Source of the DNA: Charina bottae
Lineage: Eukaryota; Chordata; Lepidosauria; Squamata; Charinaidae
Length of the DNA stretch: 64,000 nucleotides
NCBI GenBank assembly: GCA_023362775.1
Contig: JALMGJ010000002.1
Location: forward strand, 61,492,914 to 61,556,913
Direction of reading: 5' to 3'
Shown here: positions 33,624 through 45,300 of the stretch, in pieces
Layout of the letters: each line of letters opens with the position of its first letter
Numbering within the stretch: position 1 is the first letter of the stretch
Program-made: the position numbers and the translations under genes
Notes under the pieces: model-generated
Databases searched by the model: none
What the model saw: only the letters and a program-made list of their open reading frames with translations
Told to the model about the DNA's origin: nothing

Positions 33624-33978
33624 AACTGGAGAGCCAGTTTGGTCTAGTGGTTAAGGTGCTGGGCTAGAAACCAGGAGTCTGTGAGTTCTAGTCCCGCCTG
33701 AGGCACGAAAGCCAGCTGGATGACCTTGGGCCAGTCACTCTCTCTCAGGCCTAGAAAGGAGCCAATGGCAAACCAGGAGACTCAGAGATCTAGTCCTGCC
33801 TTAGGCATGAAGGCCGGCTGGGTGACCTCGGGCCAGTCACTCTCTCTCAGCCCAACTCACCTCACAGGATTGTTGTTGTGGGGAAAATAGGAGGAGGAAG
33901 GGGTATTAGGTATGTTTTCCTCCTTGAGTTATTTGTAAAAATAATAAAGGTGGGACAGAAAATAAATAAATAAATAAA
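33624..33978 (+). mobile_element. tRNA-derived SINE family A with internal partial duplication
   Basis: Head GAGAGCCAGTTTGGTCTAGTGG with A-box-like TGGTCTAGTGGTTAAGG and B-box-like GTGAGTTCTAGTCCC, then GCCAGTCACTCTCTCTCAG. The segment from the B-box to this motif is repeated once more (33784-33850) before the normal body (CAACTCACCTCACAGGATTG) and tail ...ATAATAAAGGTGGGACAGAAA with (AATA)n. The duplication makes a partially dimeric SINE about 100 bp longer than usual. No clear TSD was found. Confidence 0.85.
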
Positions 33979-33979
33979 A

Positions 33980-35680
33980 AATATACCGTATATTAAAAAT
34001 TATAGTTATGTTACAGCAGACTTAAATGGTTACACTGAGAAAAAAAGAAGCTTGGACGAGAGTTTCTAACTGAATGAACATGTGTTTGGTTTCATCTAAG
34101 TCAGTCTTCTGCAACCAGATGTTCTCCAGATGTATTAGATTTCAATTCCCATAATTTCCATTTAGGACAGTCAATGGGAATATGGGAGACTTGGGGCAGT
34201 TGATGTCTATTCCCCAGCCAGTAGGAGAAGGCTGCTTATACAAAGAGGGTGATTGGCAAATTTAATGTCTGGATTCACACCAAGGGAGGTAGAGTTCTTA
34301 GCAAGATACACCTGCAAGGGCTAAAGATATTTTGCACAAACTTAAAATCTTCCCTGTGCCTTTTACATAACTGCAAAGGATTCTGGACATAATACTGGTT
34401 TGAACTTATTCAAGTGCTTCCAGGTATATTAATACTCCCAGATACATGGGAGGTTATGGGACCACATGAGTTAGCCATTTAGGCATCTGCAGGCTGGGCA
34501 AAGTGGGCAAGTAATGAAATTTGCATCAGGACATCATGACACAAACCCCCATGTTTTATATACTTGAATCAGATGTTGGAATGCAAGTACATAAGGGCAG
34601 AATTTGCATTATGACCTCACAGTACATGTGTCATTATTTTTCTGTCATTATTGCAAGCTGTAGATGCCTATGGTTAGCCCTCTTTCTACCATCCCAAATA
34701 GTTATGTCTCCTTCCTCCATGAAATCAGCATGCATCAGCAAAGGCTCTATGGATATACTATTGTATATACTGTATGTTGGCATCTTCCATGCAAGGAAAG
34801 ATTCTAACCTGGTCAAGTCTCTGTACATCTATCCATTCAAAAAGCCCTTTCTGACATGCCCCAAACATGGTTATGGCTGGTGAGTTCTTTGAGCTCTTCC
34901 CAGCATTGTGTGTTGTGTTTGATGCAATGGGGATCATTTGTCTTGCTTAGTGTACTCATATGGCTTAGCTTTACTTTCAGATTCCACATTTGAAAAATGG
35001 GTTCAGAACCTTAATTATTCTGGTCTGACAGGAATACAACTTATCTACAATTTTAGAAATGTGTGTCTCACTGGAACTGCAAAATGCTTGCATTTCCTGG
35101 CCAGGCAATAACATAATTACAATATATAATAGTAGAGAACCCACAAGAGCTTTTATAATCTCTCCAAAATGGTCTCAAAATGGAGGACCAAAAATATCAA
35201 TCAGATGTGTCCCAAAGTGAATTCCTTTGAAGATACATTTTTCAGGCTGTTGTTTTTAATACAGATAGTCATTCTCAATAATCTATCTGCACAATGAATG
35301 CAGGGACTGTCAGTTTTATTCCTAAAACTAACATGTATATGTTTTTCCTGTTGTCAGCTACACAGATTATAAATATCCTTTCTCTTCTGTACTTAATAGA
35401 TTGGAAGACTTCAGCCTCCCCCAAGATAAGGGCTAGTTAGTTTCTTAGCTTGCTAAGAAACTGAAAATGTCTTGATTTTGGAACATTTGAATTTGATATG
35501 TTCTGAGGGTGCCTACTAAGATGGAAAGAATCATTGATCCTGTTCCCCACATGAGTGTGGGAATGATGTAGATGCAATAGCTTGATTTAAGCAATGCATT
35601 TGACAAAAACTCCAAGTGTGGGGTGGGTGGAATGACAAAGAAATGGATACAAAACTGGCTCAGAAATCTTAACAAAGGAA
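33980..35680. other. Mostly unrecognised; possible hAT MITE near 34103-34222
   Basis: CAGTCTTCTGCAACCAGATG with later AGATTTCAATTCCCATAATTTCC resembles reptile hAT MITEs, but I could not identify an inverted end or target duplication. The longest ORF (120 codons, 34521-34883) shows no family features. Confidence 0.4.
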
Positions 35681-35689
35681 TGTTCATCA

Positions 35690-36375
35690 GTGGTTCCTCC
35701 TCAGACTGGTGAGAGGTATCAATCTTAGATTCTTTACTCTTTAATATTTTTATTAATGGTTTGAATGAAGAGGAGGAAGGAATATTTATCACATGTGTAG
35801 GTGACTTGAAATTGAGTGGGATAGCTTATACCCGAGAAGATAGAAATCAATTTCAAAATGATCTTGACAGGTTTGTGAAATGGGCTGAAAATAACACAAT
35901 GAAATTTAACAGAGACAAATACAAAGTTATTTGCTTAGGAAATAGAGATGAAATGCAGAGGTAATGGGGGTACAATATGAAGTGGCTTAAAAAATCAATG
36001 TAATTTTAGACTGCATCAACAGTTTTCAAATCATGTAAAGTAGTTTCTCTTTAGTCTACATAGTTGGACTCCACTTCAAGTATTATGTGAAGTTCCACAT
36101 TCAGAGAAGGGCAATAAGGAGAAAGAAAGATCTAGAAACTAAAGTTATTCTTCACTAATGATTTATGGTGTCTTTACAGCATCAACCAGCTTTACTGAAC
36201 TGATATAAAGTCTCTCTGTATTACTGCTACTTTAGCACAATGGTAGTTGGATGACTGTACTGTAGAAGAGATTGCATATTGCTAGTGTGGAAATGACATA
36301 CGTCCTATGAAGAAGTTTGGAAGAGCTGGGCGTGTTTAACTTTGAGAAGAGGAAACAGAGTGTTTGTGGTAGGGT
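35690..36375 (+). pseudogene. CR1-type LINE reverse transcriptase fragment, upstream part
   Basis: A 67-codon piece at 35761-35964, with the reading extending upstream to an L-F-N-I-F-I-N-G-L stretch, aligns with CR1 RT: the YADD-equivalent has become C-V-G-D, followed by D-L-D-R-F-V-K-W-A-E-N-N-T-M-K-F-N-R-D-K. Beyond it a degraded LGVFNFEKRK-like stretch (36325-36355) continues toward the 3' end. The catalytic motif is mutated and stops are frequent. The element is interrupted at 36376-36387 by BovB and resumes at 39626. Confidence 0.7.
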
Positions 36376-36387
36376 ATGGTAATATTC

Positions 36388-39300
36388 CTCCAGCAAAGGA
36401 GATCGTTACCTTGTCGTGGTGCTGGAGCTTGAGCACCTCAATGAAACCATGAGCTAAACCGTGAAGGGACACCCAAGACGGGAAGGTCGTGGCAGAGAGG
36501 TCAGACTAAATACGATCCCTGGGGAAGGTAATGGCAACCCACCCCAGTATTCTTGCCATGAAAACTAAATGGATCAGTACAACCAAAGATATGTCGGTAT
36601 ACCATCGGAAGATGGGACTCCCAGGTCGGAAGATGGTCAAAATGCTACTGGGGAGGAACAGAGGATACGTTCAACTAGCCCCAGATGTGATGACGCAGCT
36701 AGCTCAAAGCCGAAAGGACGGCTAGCGGCCGACGGTGCTGGTGGTGAACGACGAATCCGATGTTCTAAAGATCAACACACCATAGGAACCTGGAATGTAA
36801 GATCTATGAGCCAGGGCAAATTGGATGTGGTTATTGGTGAGATGTCAAGATTAAATATAGACATTTTAGGTGTCAGTGAACTGAAATGGACTGGAATGGG
36901 CCACTTCACATCAGATGATCACCAGATCTACTACTGTGGACAAGAGGACCACAGAAGAAATGGAGTAGCCTTCATAATTAATAATAAAGTGGCTAAAGCA
37001 GTGCTTGGATACAATCCAAAAAACGATAGAATGATCTCAATTCGAATTCAGGGTAAGCCATTTAACATCACAGTGATCCAAATATACGCCCCAACCACAG
37101 ATGCTGAAGAAGCAGAAGTAGATCAGTTCTATGAGGATCTGCAGCACCTACTAGATAATACACCAAAAAGAGATGTTATTTTCATTACAGGAGACTGGAA
37201 TGCTAAGGTGGGTAGTCAGACGACACCTGGAATTACAGGCAAGCATGGTCTGGGAGAACAAAATGAAGCAGGACATAGGCTGATAGAATTTTGCCAAGAC
37301 AACTCACTGTGCATAACAAACACTCTCTTCCAACAACCTAAAAGACGACTTTATACATGGACTTCACCAGATGGTCGACACCGAAATCAGATTGACTACA
37401 TCCTTTGCAGCCAAAGGTGGCGGACATCTATACAGTCGGTAAAAACAAGACCTGGAGCTGACTGTAGTTCAGATCACGAACTTCTTATTGCAAAATTTAG
37501 AATCAGACTAAAGAGAATAGGGAAGACCCACAGATCAGTTAGATATGAGCTCACTAATATTCCTAAGGAATATGCAGTGGAGGTGAATAATAGATTTAAG
37601 GGACTAGATTTAGTAGATAGGGTCCCGGAAGAACTATGGACAGAAGTTCGCAACATTGTTCAGGAGGCGACAACAAAAAACGTCCCAAAGAAAAAGAAAA
37701 CCAAGAAGGCAAGATGGCTGTCTGCTGAAACACTGGAAGTAGCCCAAGAAAGAAGGAAAGCAAAAGGCAACAGTGATAGGGGGAGATATGCCCAATTAAA
37801 TGCAAAATTCCAGAGGTTAGCCAGAAGAGATAAGGAATTATTTTTAAACAAGCAATGTGCGGAAGTGGAAGAAGACAATAGAATAGGAAGGACAAGAGAC
37901 CTCTTCCAGAAAATTAGAAACATCGGAGGTAAATTCCAGGCAAAAATGGGTATGATCAAAAACAAAGATGGTAAGGACCTAACAGAAGCAGAAGAGATCA
38001 AGAAAAGGTGGCAAGAATATACGGAAGATCTGTATAGGAAGGATAATAATATTGGAGATAGCTTTGACGGTGTGGTCAGTGAGTTAGAGCCAGACATCCT
38101 GAAGAGTGAGGTTGAATGGGCCTTAAGAAGCATTGCTAATAACAAGGCAGCAGGAGACGACGGTATCCCAGCTGAACTGTTTAAAATCTTGCAAGATGAT
38201 GCTGTCAAGGTGATGCATGCCATATGCCAGCAAATTTGGAAAACACAAGAATGGCCATCAGATTGGAAAAAATCAACTTATATCCCCATACCAAAAAAGG
38301 GAAGCACTAAAGAATGTTCAAACTATCGAACAGTGGCACTTATTTCACATGCCAGTAAGGTAATGCTCAAGATCTTGCAAGGTAGACTCCAGCAATTCAT
38401 GGAGCGAGAATTGCCAGATGTACAAGCTGGGTTTAGAAAAGGCAGAGGAACTAGAGACCAAATTGCCAATATCCGCTGGATAATGGAGAAAGCCAGGGAA
38501 TTTCAGAAAAACATCTATTTCTGTTTTATTGACTATTCTAAAGCCTTTGACTGTGTGGATCATAACAAATTGTGGCAAGTTCTTGGTGGTATGGGGATAC
38601 CAAGTCATCTTGTCTGCCTCCTGAGGAATCTGTATAACGACCAAGTAGCAACGGTAAGAACAGAGCACGGAACAACGGACTGGTTTAAGATTGGGAAAGG
38701 AGTACGGCAGGGTTGTATACTCTCACCCTACCTATTCAACCTGTATGCAGAACACATCATGCGACATGCTGGGCTTGAGGAATCCAAGGCTGGAGTTAAA
38801 ATCGCTGGAAGAAACATTAACAATCTCAGATATGCAGATGATACCACTTTGATGGCTGAAAGCGAGGAGGAGTTGAGGAGCCTTATGACGAAGGTGAAAG
38901 AAGAAAGTGCAAAAGCTGGGTTGCAGTTAAACCTCAAAAAAACCAAGATTATGGCAACGAGCTTGATTGATGACTGGCAAATAGAGGGAGAAAAAGTGGA
39001 GGCAGTGACAGACTTTGTATTTCTAGGCGCAAAGATTACTGCAGACGCTGACTGCAGCCAGGAAATCAGAAGACGTCTACTTCTTGGGAGGAGAGCAATG
39101 GCAAATCTTGATAAAATAGTTAAGAGCAGAGACATCACACTGACAACAAAGGTCCGCGTAGTTAAAGCAATGGTATTCCCTGTAGTAACCTATGGCTGTG
39201 AGAGCTGGACCATAAGGAAGGCTGAGCGAAGGAAGATAGATGCTTTTGAACTGTGGTGTTGGAGGAAAATTCTGAGAGTGCCTTGGACTGCAAGAAGATC

Positions 39301-39613
39301 AAACCAGTCCATACTCCAGGAAATCAAGCCAGACTGCTCACTTGAGGGAATGATATTAAAGGCAAAACTGAAGTACTTTGGCCACATAATGAGAAGACAG
39401 GATACCCTGGAGAAGAAGCTGATGCTAGGAAAAGTGGAAGGCAAAAGGAAGAGGGGCCGACCAAGGGCAAGATGGATGGATGATATTCTGGAGGTGACAG
39501 ACTCAACCATTGGGGAGCTGGGGATGGTGACGGCCGACAGAAAGCTCTGGCGTGGACTGGTCCATGAAGTCACGAAGAGTCGGAAACGACTGAACGAATA
39601 AACAACAACAACA
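36388..39613 (+). mobile_element. Full-length BovB (RTE clade) retrotransposon
   Basis: 3226 bp, flanked by a perfect 12-bp duplication ATGGTAATATTC at 36376-36387 and 39614-39625 in a CR1 host. The 5' leader begins CTCCAGCAAAGGAGATCGTT, and the single long frame occupies 36569-39601. The short 3' end is GAACGAATAAACAACAACAACA, an RTE-type trinucleotide tail rather than poly(A). Length, leader and tail are consistent with a complete element. The perfect duplication and intact frame indicate recent insertion. Very similar 3' fragments occur at 49384 (minus) and 56707 (plus). Confidence 0.95.
36569..39601 (+). CDS. BovB endonuclease/reverse transcriptase, intact, 1010 aa
   Basis: A single open frame encodes the RTE replication protein, which nicks chromosomal DNA and reverse-transcribes its own RNA at the nick. 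The apurinic-type endonuclease spans about residues 70-310: TWNVRS (74-79), SELKW with E104, GDWNAKVG (208-215), QIDYI with D276 and SSDHELL (300-306, D302 and H303). The RT spans roughly residues 480-800: KAAGDDGIPAELF, IPIPKKGS, FIDYSKAFD (653-661, first aspartate D655), VRQGC (712-716) and YADD (755-758). The C-terminal region has CESWT, LWCWRKIL and KYFGHIMRR motifs and ends ..KSRKRLNE two codons before the 3' tail. All catalytic residues I can place are present. The ATG at 36569 is the first in frame after the leader; the true start may differ, because RTE translation can begin after a small upstream ORF. Often mis-annotated as a host 'craniofacial development protein 2-like' gene. Confidence 0.95.
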   Translation: MDQYNQRYVGIPSEDGTPRSEDGQNATGEEQRIRSTSPRCDDAASSKPKGRLAADGAGGERRIRCSKDQHTIGTWNVRSMSQGKLDVVIGEMSRLNIDILGVSELKWTGMGHFTSDDHQIYYCGQEDHRRNGVAFIINNKVAKAVLGYNPKNDRMISIRIQGKPFNITVIQIYAPTTDAEEAEVDQFYEDLQHLLDNTPKRDVIFITGDWNAKVGSQTTPGITGKHGLGEQNEAGHRLIEFCQDNSLCITNTLFQQPKRRLYTWTSPDGRHRNQIDYILCSQRWRTSIQSVKTRPGADCSSDHELLIAKFRIRLKRIGKTHRSVRYELTNIPKEYAVEVNNRFKGLDLVDRVPEELWTEVRNIVQEATTKNVPKKKKTKKARWLSAETLEVAQERRKAKGNSDRGRYAQLNAKFQRLARRDKELFLNKQCAEVEEDNRIGRTRDLFQKIRNIGGKFQAKMGMIKNKDGKDLTEAEEIKKRWQEYTEDLYRKDNNIGDSFDGVVSELEPDILKSEVEWALRSIANNKAAGDDGIPAELFKILQDDAVKVMHAICQQIWKTQEWPSDWKKSTYIPIPKKGSTKECSNYRTVALISHASKVMLKILQGRLQQFMERELPDVQAGFRKGRGTRDQIANIRWIMEKAREFQKNIYFCFIDYSKAFDCVDHNKLWQVLGGMGIPSHLVCLLRNLYNDQVATVRTEHGTTDWFKIGKGVRQGCILSPYLFNLYAEHIMRHAGLEESKAGVKIAGRNINNLRYADDTTLMAESEEELRSLMTKVKEESAKAGLQLNLKKTKIMATSLIDDWQIEGEKVEAVTDFVFLGAKITADADCSQEIRRRLLLGRRAMANLDKIVKSRDITLTTKVRVVKAMVFPVVTYGCESWTIRKAERRKIDAFELWCWRKILRVPWTARRSNQSILQEIKPDCSLEGMILKAKLKYFGHIMRRQDTLEKKLMLGKVEGKRKRGRPRARWMDDILEVTDSTIGELGMVTADRKLWRGLVHEVTKSRKRLNE

Positions 39614-39625
39614 ATGGTAATATTC

Positions 39626-39703
39626 TTCAAGTACCTGAGGGGTGAGTTGGACTTTTTGGCCTACATGGCTTCTTCCAACTCCACATTTCTATATTTCTAA
39701 TGT
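39626..39703 (+). mobile_element. CR1-type LINE 3' end, downstream part
   Basis: After the BovB duplication, the CR1 continues with AAGTACCTGAGGGGTGAGTT (a K-Y-L-R-G-E-like stretch). It ends in TTCTTCCAACTCCACATTTC and TATATTTCTAA, an A/T octamer-type terminus typical of CR1. Same orientation as 35690-36375. Confidence 0.65.
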
Positions 39704-39739
39704 TCACTAAACCTGGGATTTTCATTCTTAAAGTATGCT

Positions 39740-39900
39740 GCCTTTTCTTTCTTGCTGTGGCTTATATCATGGTTTTATCATGTGCTATTCTTAAATTATT
39801 GTTCTGTAGTGTTGTAGTTTATGGTTTTAATTTACTTGTTATGCCACCCAGAGAATTTGGGTTATTGGATGGTTTAAAAGTGTAAGAAATATATTGAATT
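39740..39900 (+). mobile_element. LINE 3' UTR-like tail
   Basis: GTTATGCCACCCAGAGAATT followed by GGATGGTTTAAAAGTGTAAG resembles the 'gccgcccagag..gggcggtatataa' tail of L2/CR1 LINEs in decayed form. Confidence 0.4.
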
Positions 39901-40104
39901 TCTTTAGCATCACTTCAAAACTTAGCTGCTTCCAGTAGGCTTCTTCTTGGTAGCAATTTGAGCACTTCTGCTGGAACAGTGTGGGGCTGGCTGCAGATTG
40001 CAAAATTTTCTATATTCTCTCAACTGGTTCAGAATTCCATTGGATTCTGGCACGTCCATAAATATTTGTTCTGGCTTGGCTACACCCTTGGCAGAATTCT
40101 CAGA

Positions 40105-40325
40105 AGAACCTGAGATCTAAGGGATCCTTACCCTTTTACCCTTCCAGAGGGCTGTGAAGACCTGGCTGTTCCCCCAAGATTGGGCTAAGATGGGGGTTGA
40201 GCTGCAAGGATGATTGGTCTGGTGCCTGGAGGGAAGGGTACCTTTGATTTTAACTATGTTTTTTATGGATTGTTGTGAGCCATCTAGAGATAGGCAGTCA
40301 TATAAGCCCAATAAACAAACAATCA
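40105..40325 (+). mobile_element. L2/CR1-type LINE 3' end
   Basis: AGGGCTGTGAAGACCTGGCTGTTC encodes the A-(L/V)-K-T-W-L-F motif that ends many L2/CR1 ORF2 proteins. It is followed by a 3' UTR with TTGTTGTGAGCCATCTAGAG and GCAGTCATATAAGCCCAATA before short CAAA repeats. 5'-truncated. Confidence 0.65.
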
Positions 40326-40329
40326 AATT

Positions 40330-42332
40330 AATTTCTGCCTAGAGAGGAACTCACAACACCTGATCAAGAGCACTTCTATAGTATACTATAAAACCAGCTC
40401 CAGAACTGGAGAATCAGATGACATTGGCTCAGATGATTCTGAGAGTTGGATTTTTTTCCCCTGGCTCCGCATTGGTTTATATGAAACTGGAGCAAATCAG
40501 TTGTTTCTTTTGCAATGCTGGATCTTGCAGGCAGTCTGTTCTTCTGGACTGAGGAATTCTTGCTTCTTCCTGACTCCCAACTCCTGGCTTAAGTAAGCTA
40601 TTCCTTTTTCAAGGCAGTCATTCAAAGAAATAAGACAAGAAAAATCAAGCCACCACTGCTACCACCACCCCTGAATCAGCATGACACTTTGCAGAATAGC
40701 TGGTTTCCCAACAAAGAAGGGGAAACACAAAGGACCCTTGTCACTTGCACCTCTGCTCTCTGACTGGACCATTATGCATATTGGAAGAATTACAAGGATC
40801 TACAAATCATCAAAACAGCCTGGATCAACCCTGGTTGCATTTTAAAGTAGAATTCCTGGAGCCTCTCTGCACTGTTTAAGCTCCATCCTGACACACACAC
40901 ACCCATTGCTATATAGTATGCAGTCATGGTTAGAAATATTGAGAAAAGTACCTAATTGCAAAACTGACAATATTGCATCCTTATAGTTTCAGATGCTTTT
41001 AATGTAAGGTAGTGATGATGTCAAAGAAGATTGGATTTTCTTTTTATAGAACCACTGTCCCTCACATAGTTTCCCATAACAACTTGAGGAGAGAAGGTTA
41101 GCAATCTTTTCCCCCTCCCCCTCCCCCTTTCCTTGATTTTTGTTTGTCCAAGATATGTTGCGTCCTTGTGGGTGAGGCACTCCTTAAATAATTTTTCTGA
41201 GGTCTCCTATTGATCAGCCAGAGACAGCACTGATTGGCTCATGGTGATCCGTGCATGTTTGCACATTCTGGGCATTTCAATATTGATAGTAATGAAGATG
41301 ATTGCAGGTCAGTATCAGACTGCTTTGGAGGAACCGGGAAATGAAAGTGGTAGTGGTGTGGAACTGATTGTTTACACATATTTTATTAGTAAAAACAAGG
41401 CCATTCAGTCATATCCTCTATCAAAGTTGGAAAGGCAGTGTTTCTGCTTCCCTGCCTATCATAGTATAATTGCTCCAAATGTTGGCAATGGTGTTCGTGG
41501 ATGCTTTGCCAGATGTCAAAAAATGCCCACAATAAAAGTAATAAAACAATTGCAAAAAATCTCATGAGATTTTGGAGGTCTTCCACAAACTCTTGAATGA
41601 GATTTCAGAACTCTCAAAAGATTTCTGATTTTGGATCTCATTGAAAAGTCAGTACTATTTCAAGGTAAGCTGACTACTGAGCATAACACATGGCAAAAAA
41701 ACGACTTGGGTTTATTGAATTCTGCAACTATAATTTTGCTGAAACAAAAAGTGCAGAGACATCACCATTTATTTCTTCTTATGCCAGCTGCTTTTATAAT
41801 GAACAAGGTAACTTATAATAATGAACAAGGTAAATTTATAATGAACGAGGTAACTTATAATAACCACTGAATGGTCTATCCATGTTTTTATAGCTATTCA
41901 ACTCTCTGACTAATTAAGGCATGCATATTAAGTTCTGGGAGATGAATAAAAGAAGGAAAATTAACATTTCAAATTCAAACTCAACACTTAAAGAGCTCAA
42001 GTGAACTCACCTTAGAAGAACTGCTTTTATTTCTTTGGTTTTGATGTACATAAAGAAAACTTATTACAGAGATGTTTGTCCAATAGGTTTACAGATTTAC
42101 AAATATACCTGCATTTTATTTTATAGGAAACTAAGATACCTTTTCCAAAAACTGTGTGATTAGTAACTAGCCTGTGTAAAGCAAATACTTTTTGTTGTAC
42201 ATGTGGTTGAGGAAATACAACACAAAATATCTCTTCTCAAGAAACCTTACCTTTCTGCAGAGAGAACCAAATGTGACTTACTTAAAAAAAAACCCCAAAG
42301 ATAATATATTTGGGGGGAGAGACAATATTTTG
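40330..42332. other. Mostly unrecognised sequence
   Basis: Contains a (CA)n run near 40892, a C/T-rich run near 41110 and the small tandem repeat at 41793. ORFs reach 108 codons (41241-41567) but show no family features. Confidence 0.5.
41793..41866 (+). repeat. Short tandem repeat, about 20-26 bp unit
   Basis: TTTATAATGAACAAGGTAAC, ATAATGAACAAGGTAAATTT and ATAATGAACGAGGTAACTT are three imperfect consecutive copies. Confidence 0.8.
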
Positions 42333-42346
42333 ATGGTACAGCACAT

Positions 42347-45300
42347 CCCCTCGCTGGATCGTCACCTTGTTGTGGTGAGTGGGCAATGAGCCCTGTGAGC
42401 AAAGCCGTCTGGAGTCATGTACTCCTGGTAGGGTCACCCATGGCGGTAAGGTCCAGGGGGAGGAACCAGACAAAGAACGATCCAAGAAAGTCCTCAACGG
42501 CAGAACAGGCGGAAGATAACAAGGTGTATTGTTACAACGGCTGCGAAGGCGGATGAAGGCTGCAGCAGACAAAAGGTCACCAATCGTCATGGTACCCATG
42601 CCATTGGATTAGAGCCTTTTTCTGTGAAGGTTGTGTGCTGATCGTTGTGCACCGATCTCCACACATAAAACAAATTCACGCACAGGCGTCTTCCAACCAC
42701 ACCAAACTCAAAACAACCAAAAGTCCCATGGCGATTGACGAATGGCAATGGGGGCAGGACTGTGAAATCCAGAAGCTCCTAGTCATGGACCAGCACATGG
42801 GCGGTGGATACAAATTCAGTCGTCCTGACTCAAGGTTCGAGGCAGTTGAGTAGTTCAGCAGCTGTATCCACGACTGAGCAGCCCTATTTAGGATCCACTC
42901 TGCTCACCCCATATGGGGAGGGGGCTAGAAAAGGTGCCCTAACCATAGTCTGCCTCATTTTCTCCCTGACTGGACTACCGCAACCAGTGGGGTCACCATC
43001 TAGCGGTCGTAAAAGACTCATGAATTTTGGAACATGGAATATACGGACACTGCAAGACAACATGGATAGTGAACGACCTGAACATAGGACTGCCATTATT
43101 GCAAGGGAGCTGAGACGTTTTAATATTGATATAGCAGCACTCCAAGAAACTCAAAGAGCAGGAGAAAGACAGTTGAAGAAAGAAAAAGGAGGTTATACCT
43201 TCTTTTGGAAAGGACTGCCTGAACAAGAATGACAAATACATGGGGTAGGCTTTGCTATCAAAAACGACCTTGTGAAGCTCTTGTCAGAAGTTCCCACTGG
43301 GATTAACGAACGACTCTCAACTCTGCGAATAAAACTCACCAAATGCCAACAGGCAACTATCCTAAGTGCTTACGCACCAACACTAGATGCAGATGAGGAT
43401 ATCAAGGAAAAATTTTATACCCAGCTGGACACCATCTTATCAGAGATACCAAAGGAGGATAAAATTATCCTCCTGGGCGATTTCAATGCAAGAGTTGGGC
43501 ATGACTTTGATTTGTGGCCGGGGATCATTGGGAAAGAAGGAGTTGACAATAGCAACATGAATGGAATCTTACTTCTGACTAAATGTGCAGAGCATAACCT
43601 TGTCATTACTAACACACTCTTTCGCCAGAAAAATAAATTTAAAACATCATGGAAGCACCCACGGTCGAAGCACTGGCATCTTTTAGATTATGCAATTGTC
43701 CGTGCTAGAGATCGCCGTGATGTACTTCTCACCAGAGCCATGACGAGCGCCGATGACTGCTGGACAGACCATTGATTAATTCGATCCACGATGGCCATAA
43801 AGATTGTCCCTCATCGTAGGCTCCAAGGAAGAAAACCAAGGCGTAAAATGAATACACTGGCCCTTCAAGATTCTACTAAACGAGCTTGCTTTCAAACAAC
43901 TCTCAAGGAACATATGCCTATGGAACTTCCTGAAAATGTTGAGGAACACTGGATTAAATTGAAGACTTCTATTATTTCAGCCTGTGAACAAACTATCGGA
44001 TACCAAACTAAGAGACATCAGGACTGGTTTGATGAGAACGATAGTAAGATTGAACATATTATTGACAAGAACAGGAAAGCCTTCCGGATATGGCAAAAAG
44101 ATATTAACTGTGCCGTTAAGAAAAAAATCTATGCCAGTGCAAAGGCAGAAGTCCAAAGAAGAACTAGAGAACATAAGAACATATGGTGGATAAAAAAAGC
44201 CCAAGAAACCCAACATTTTGCAGATGCTCATGATGCACGGGGCTTTTTTAATGCCATAAAAGCCATCTATGGACCAACAAACTATGGTACAAATCCCTTA
44301 CGCTCAATAGATGGTGCTAAACTTCTAAAGGACAAAGAGTCTATTGCACTGCGCTGGAAAGAGCATTACTACAATCTCCTTCATCGTCACTCTACTGTGG
44401 CTGATGAAGTCTTCTTGCAAATCCCGCAAAAACAAATAAGAGATGAGCTTGCAGTACCCCCTAGTTTGGAGGAAGTCAGTAAAGCCACTAAACAAATGAA
44501 AAATAACAAAGCTAGTGGACCTGATGGGATTCCTGCTGAAGTCTTTAAAGAAGGCAGGCCTGAACTTACACAACAACTTCATAAGCTCATCTAAAAAATC
44601 TGGATGAGGGAGGAGATTCCAGCAGACTTTAGGGATGCCATAATTATCACTCTCTTTAAAAAGGGGGATAAAACAGACTGTGGAAACTATCGAGGCATCT
44701 CCCTTCTAGCCACAGCAGGCAAAATCCTGGCAAAGATCATCGCAAACCGTCTCCTATCTATATCAGAAGACATCCTCCCTGAAACGCAAAATGGCTTCCG
44801 CCCTTCCAGGGGAACAGTGGATATGATCTTCACTGCACGACAGCTTCAAGAAAAATGCAAGGAGCAAAACTGCCCTCTGTACATGGCATTTATTGATCTG
44901 ACTAAAGCTTTTGATACTGTGAATCGTACTGCTCTCTGGACCATCCTTCTGAAAATCGGATGCCCTGATAAATTTGTGAACATCTTGCGGCTACTCCATG
45001 ACGACATGATGGCAACAATCCTGGATAACAATGGCTCTCAAAGCGATCCATTTAAAGTGGAATCTGGCGTTAAACAGGGATGTGTTATTGCTCCAACCTT
45101 ATTTGCTATCTTCATCACTAAGATTATACACCTTGTTGAAGAGAAACTTCCTACTAGTGTAGAAATTATATATCGAACAGATGGAAAGCTTTTTAATCTT
45201 AGTAGGCTGAAAGCAAAAAATAAGGTAATTGCAACTTCTGTTATAGAACTTCAATATGCTGATGATAACGTAGTCTGTGCACACTCCGAGGAAGATCTTC

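Noticed and set aside
37660..38223. 187-codon ORF antisense to BovB
   Set aside because: It is a shadow of the intact sense frame, with no start context or domain of its own.
36569..39601. Host gene of the 'craniofacial development protein 2-like' type
   Set aside because: Flanking target duplications, RTE leader and tail show it is a retrotransposon; that name is a recurrent mis-annotation.
41241..41567. 108-codon ORF
   Set aside because: Length is within chance expectation for this window and no motif is recognisable.
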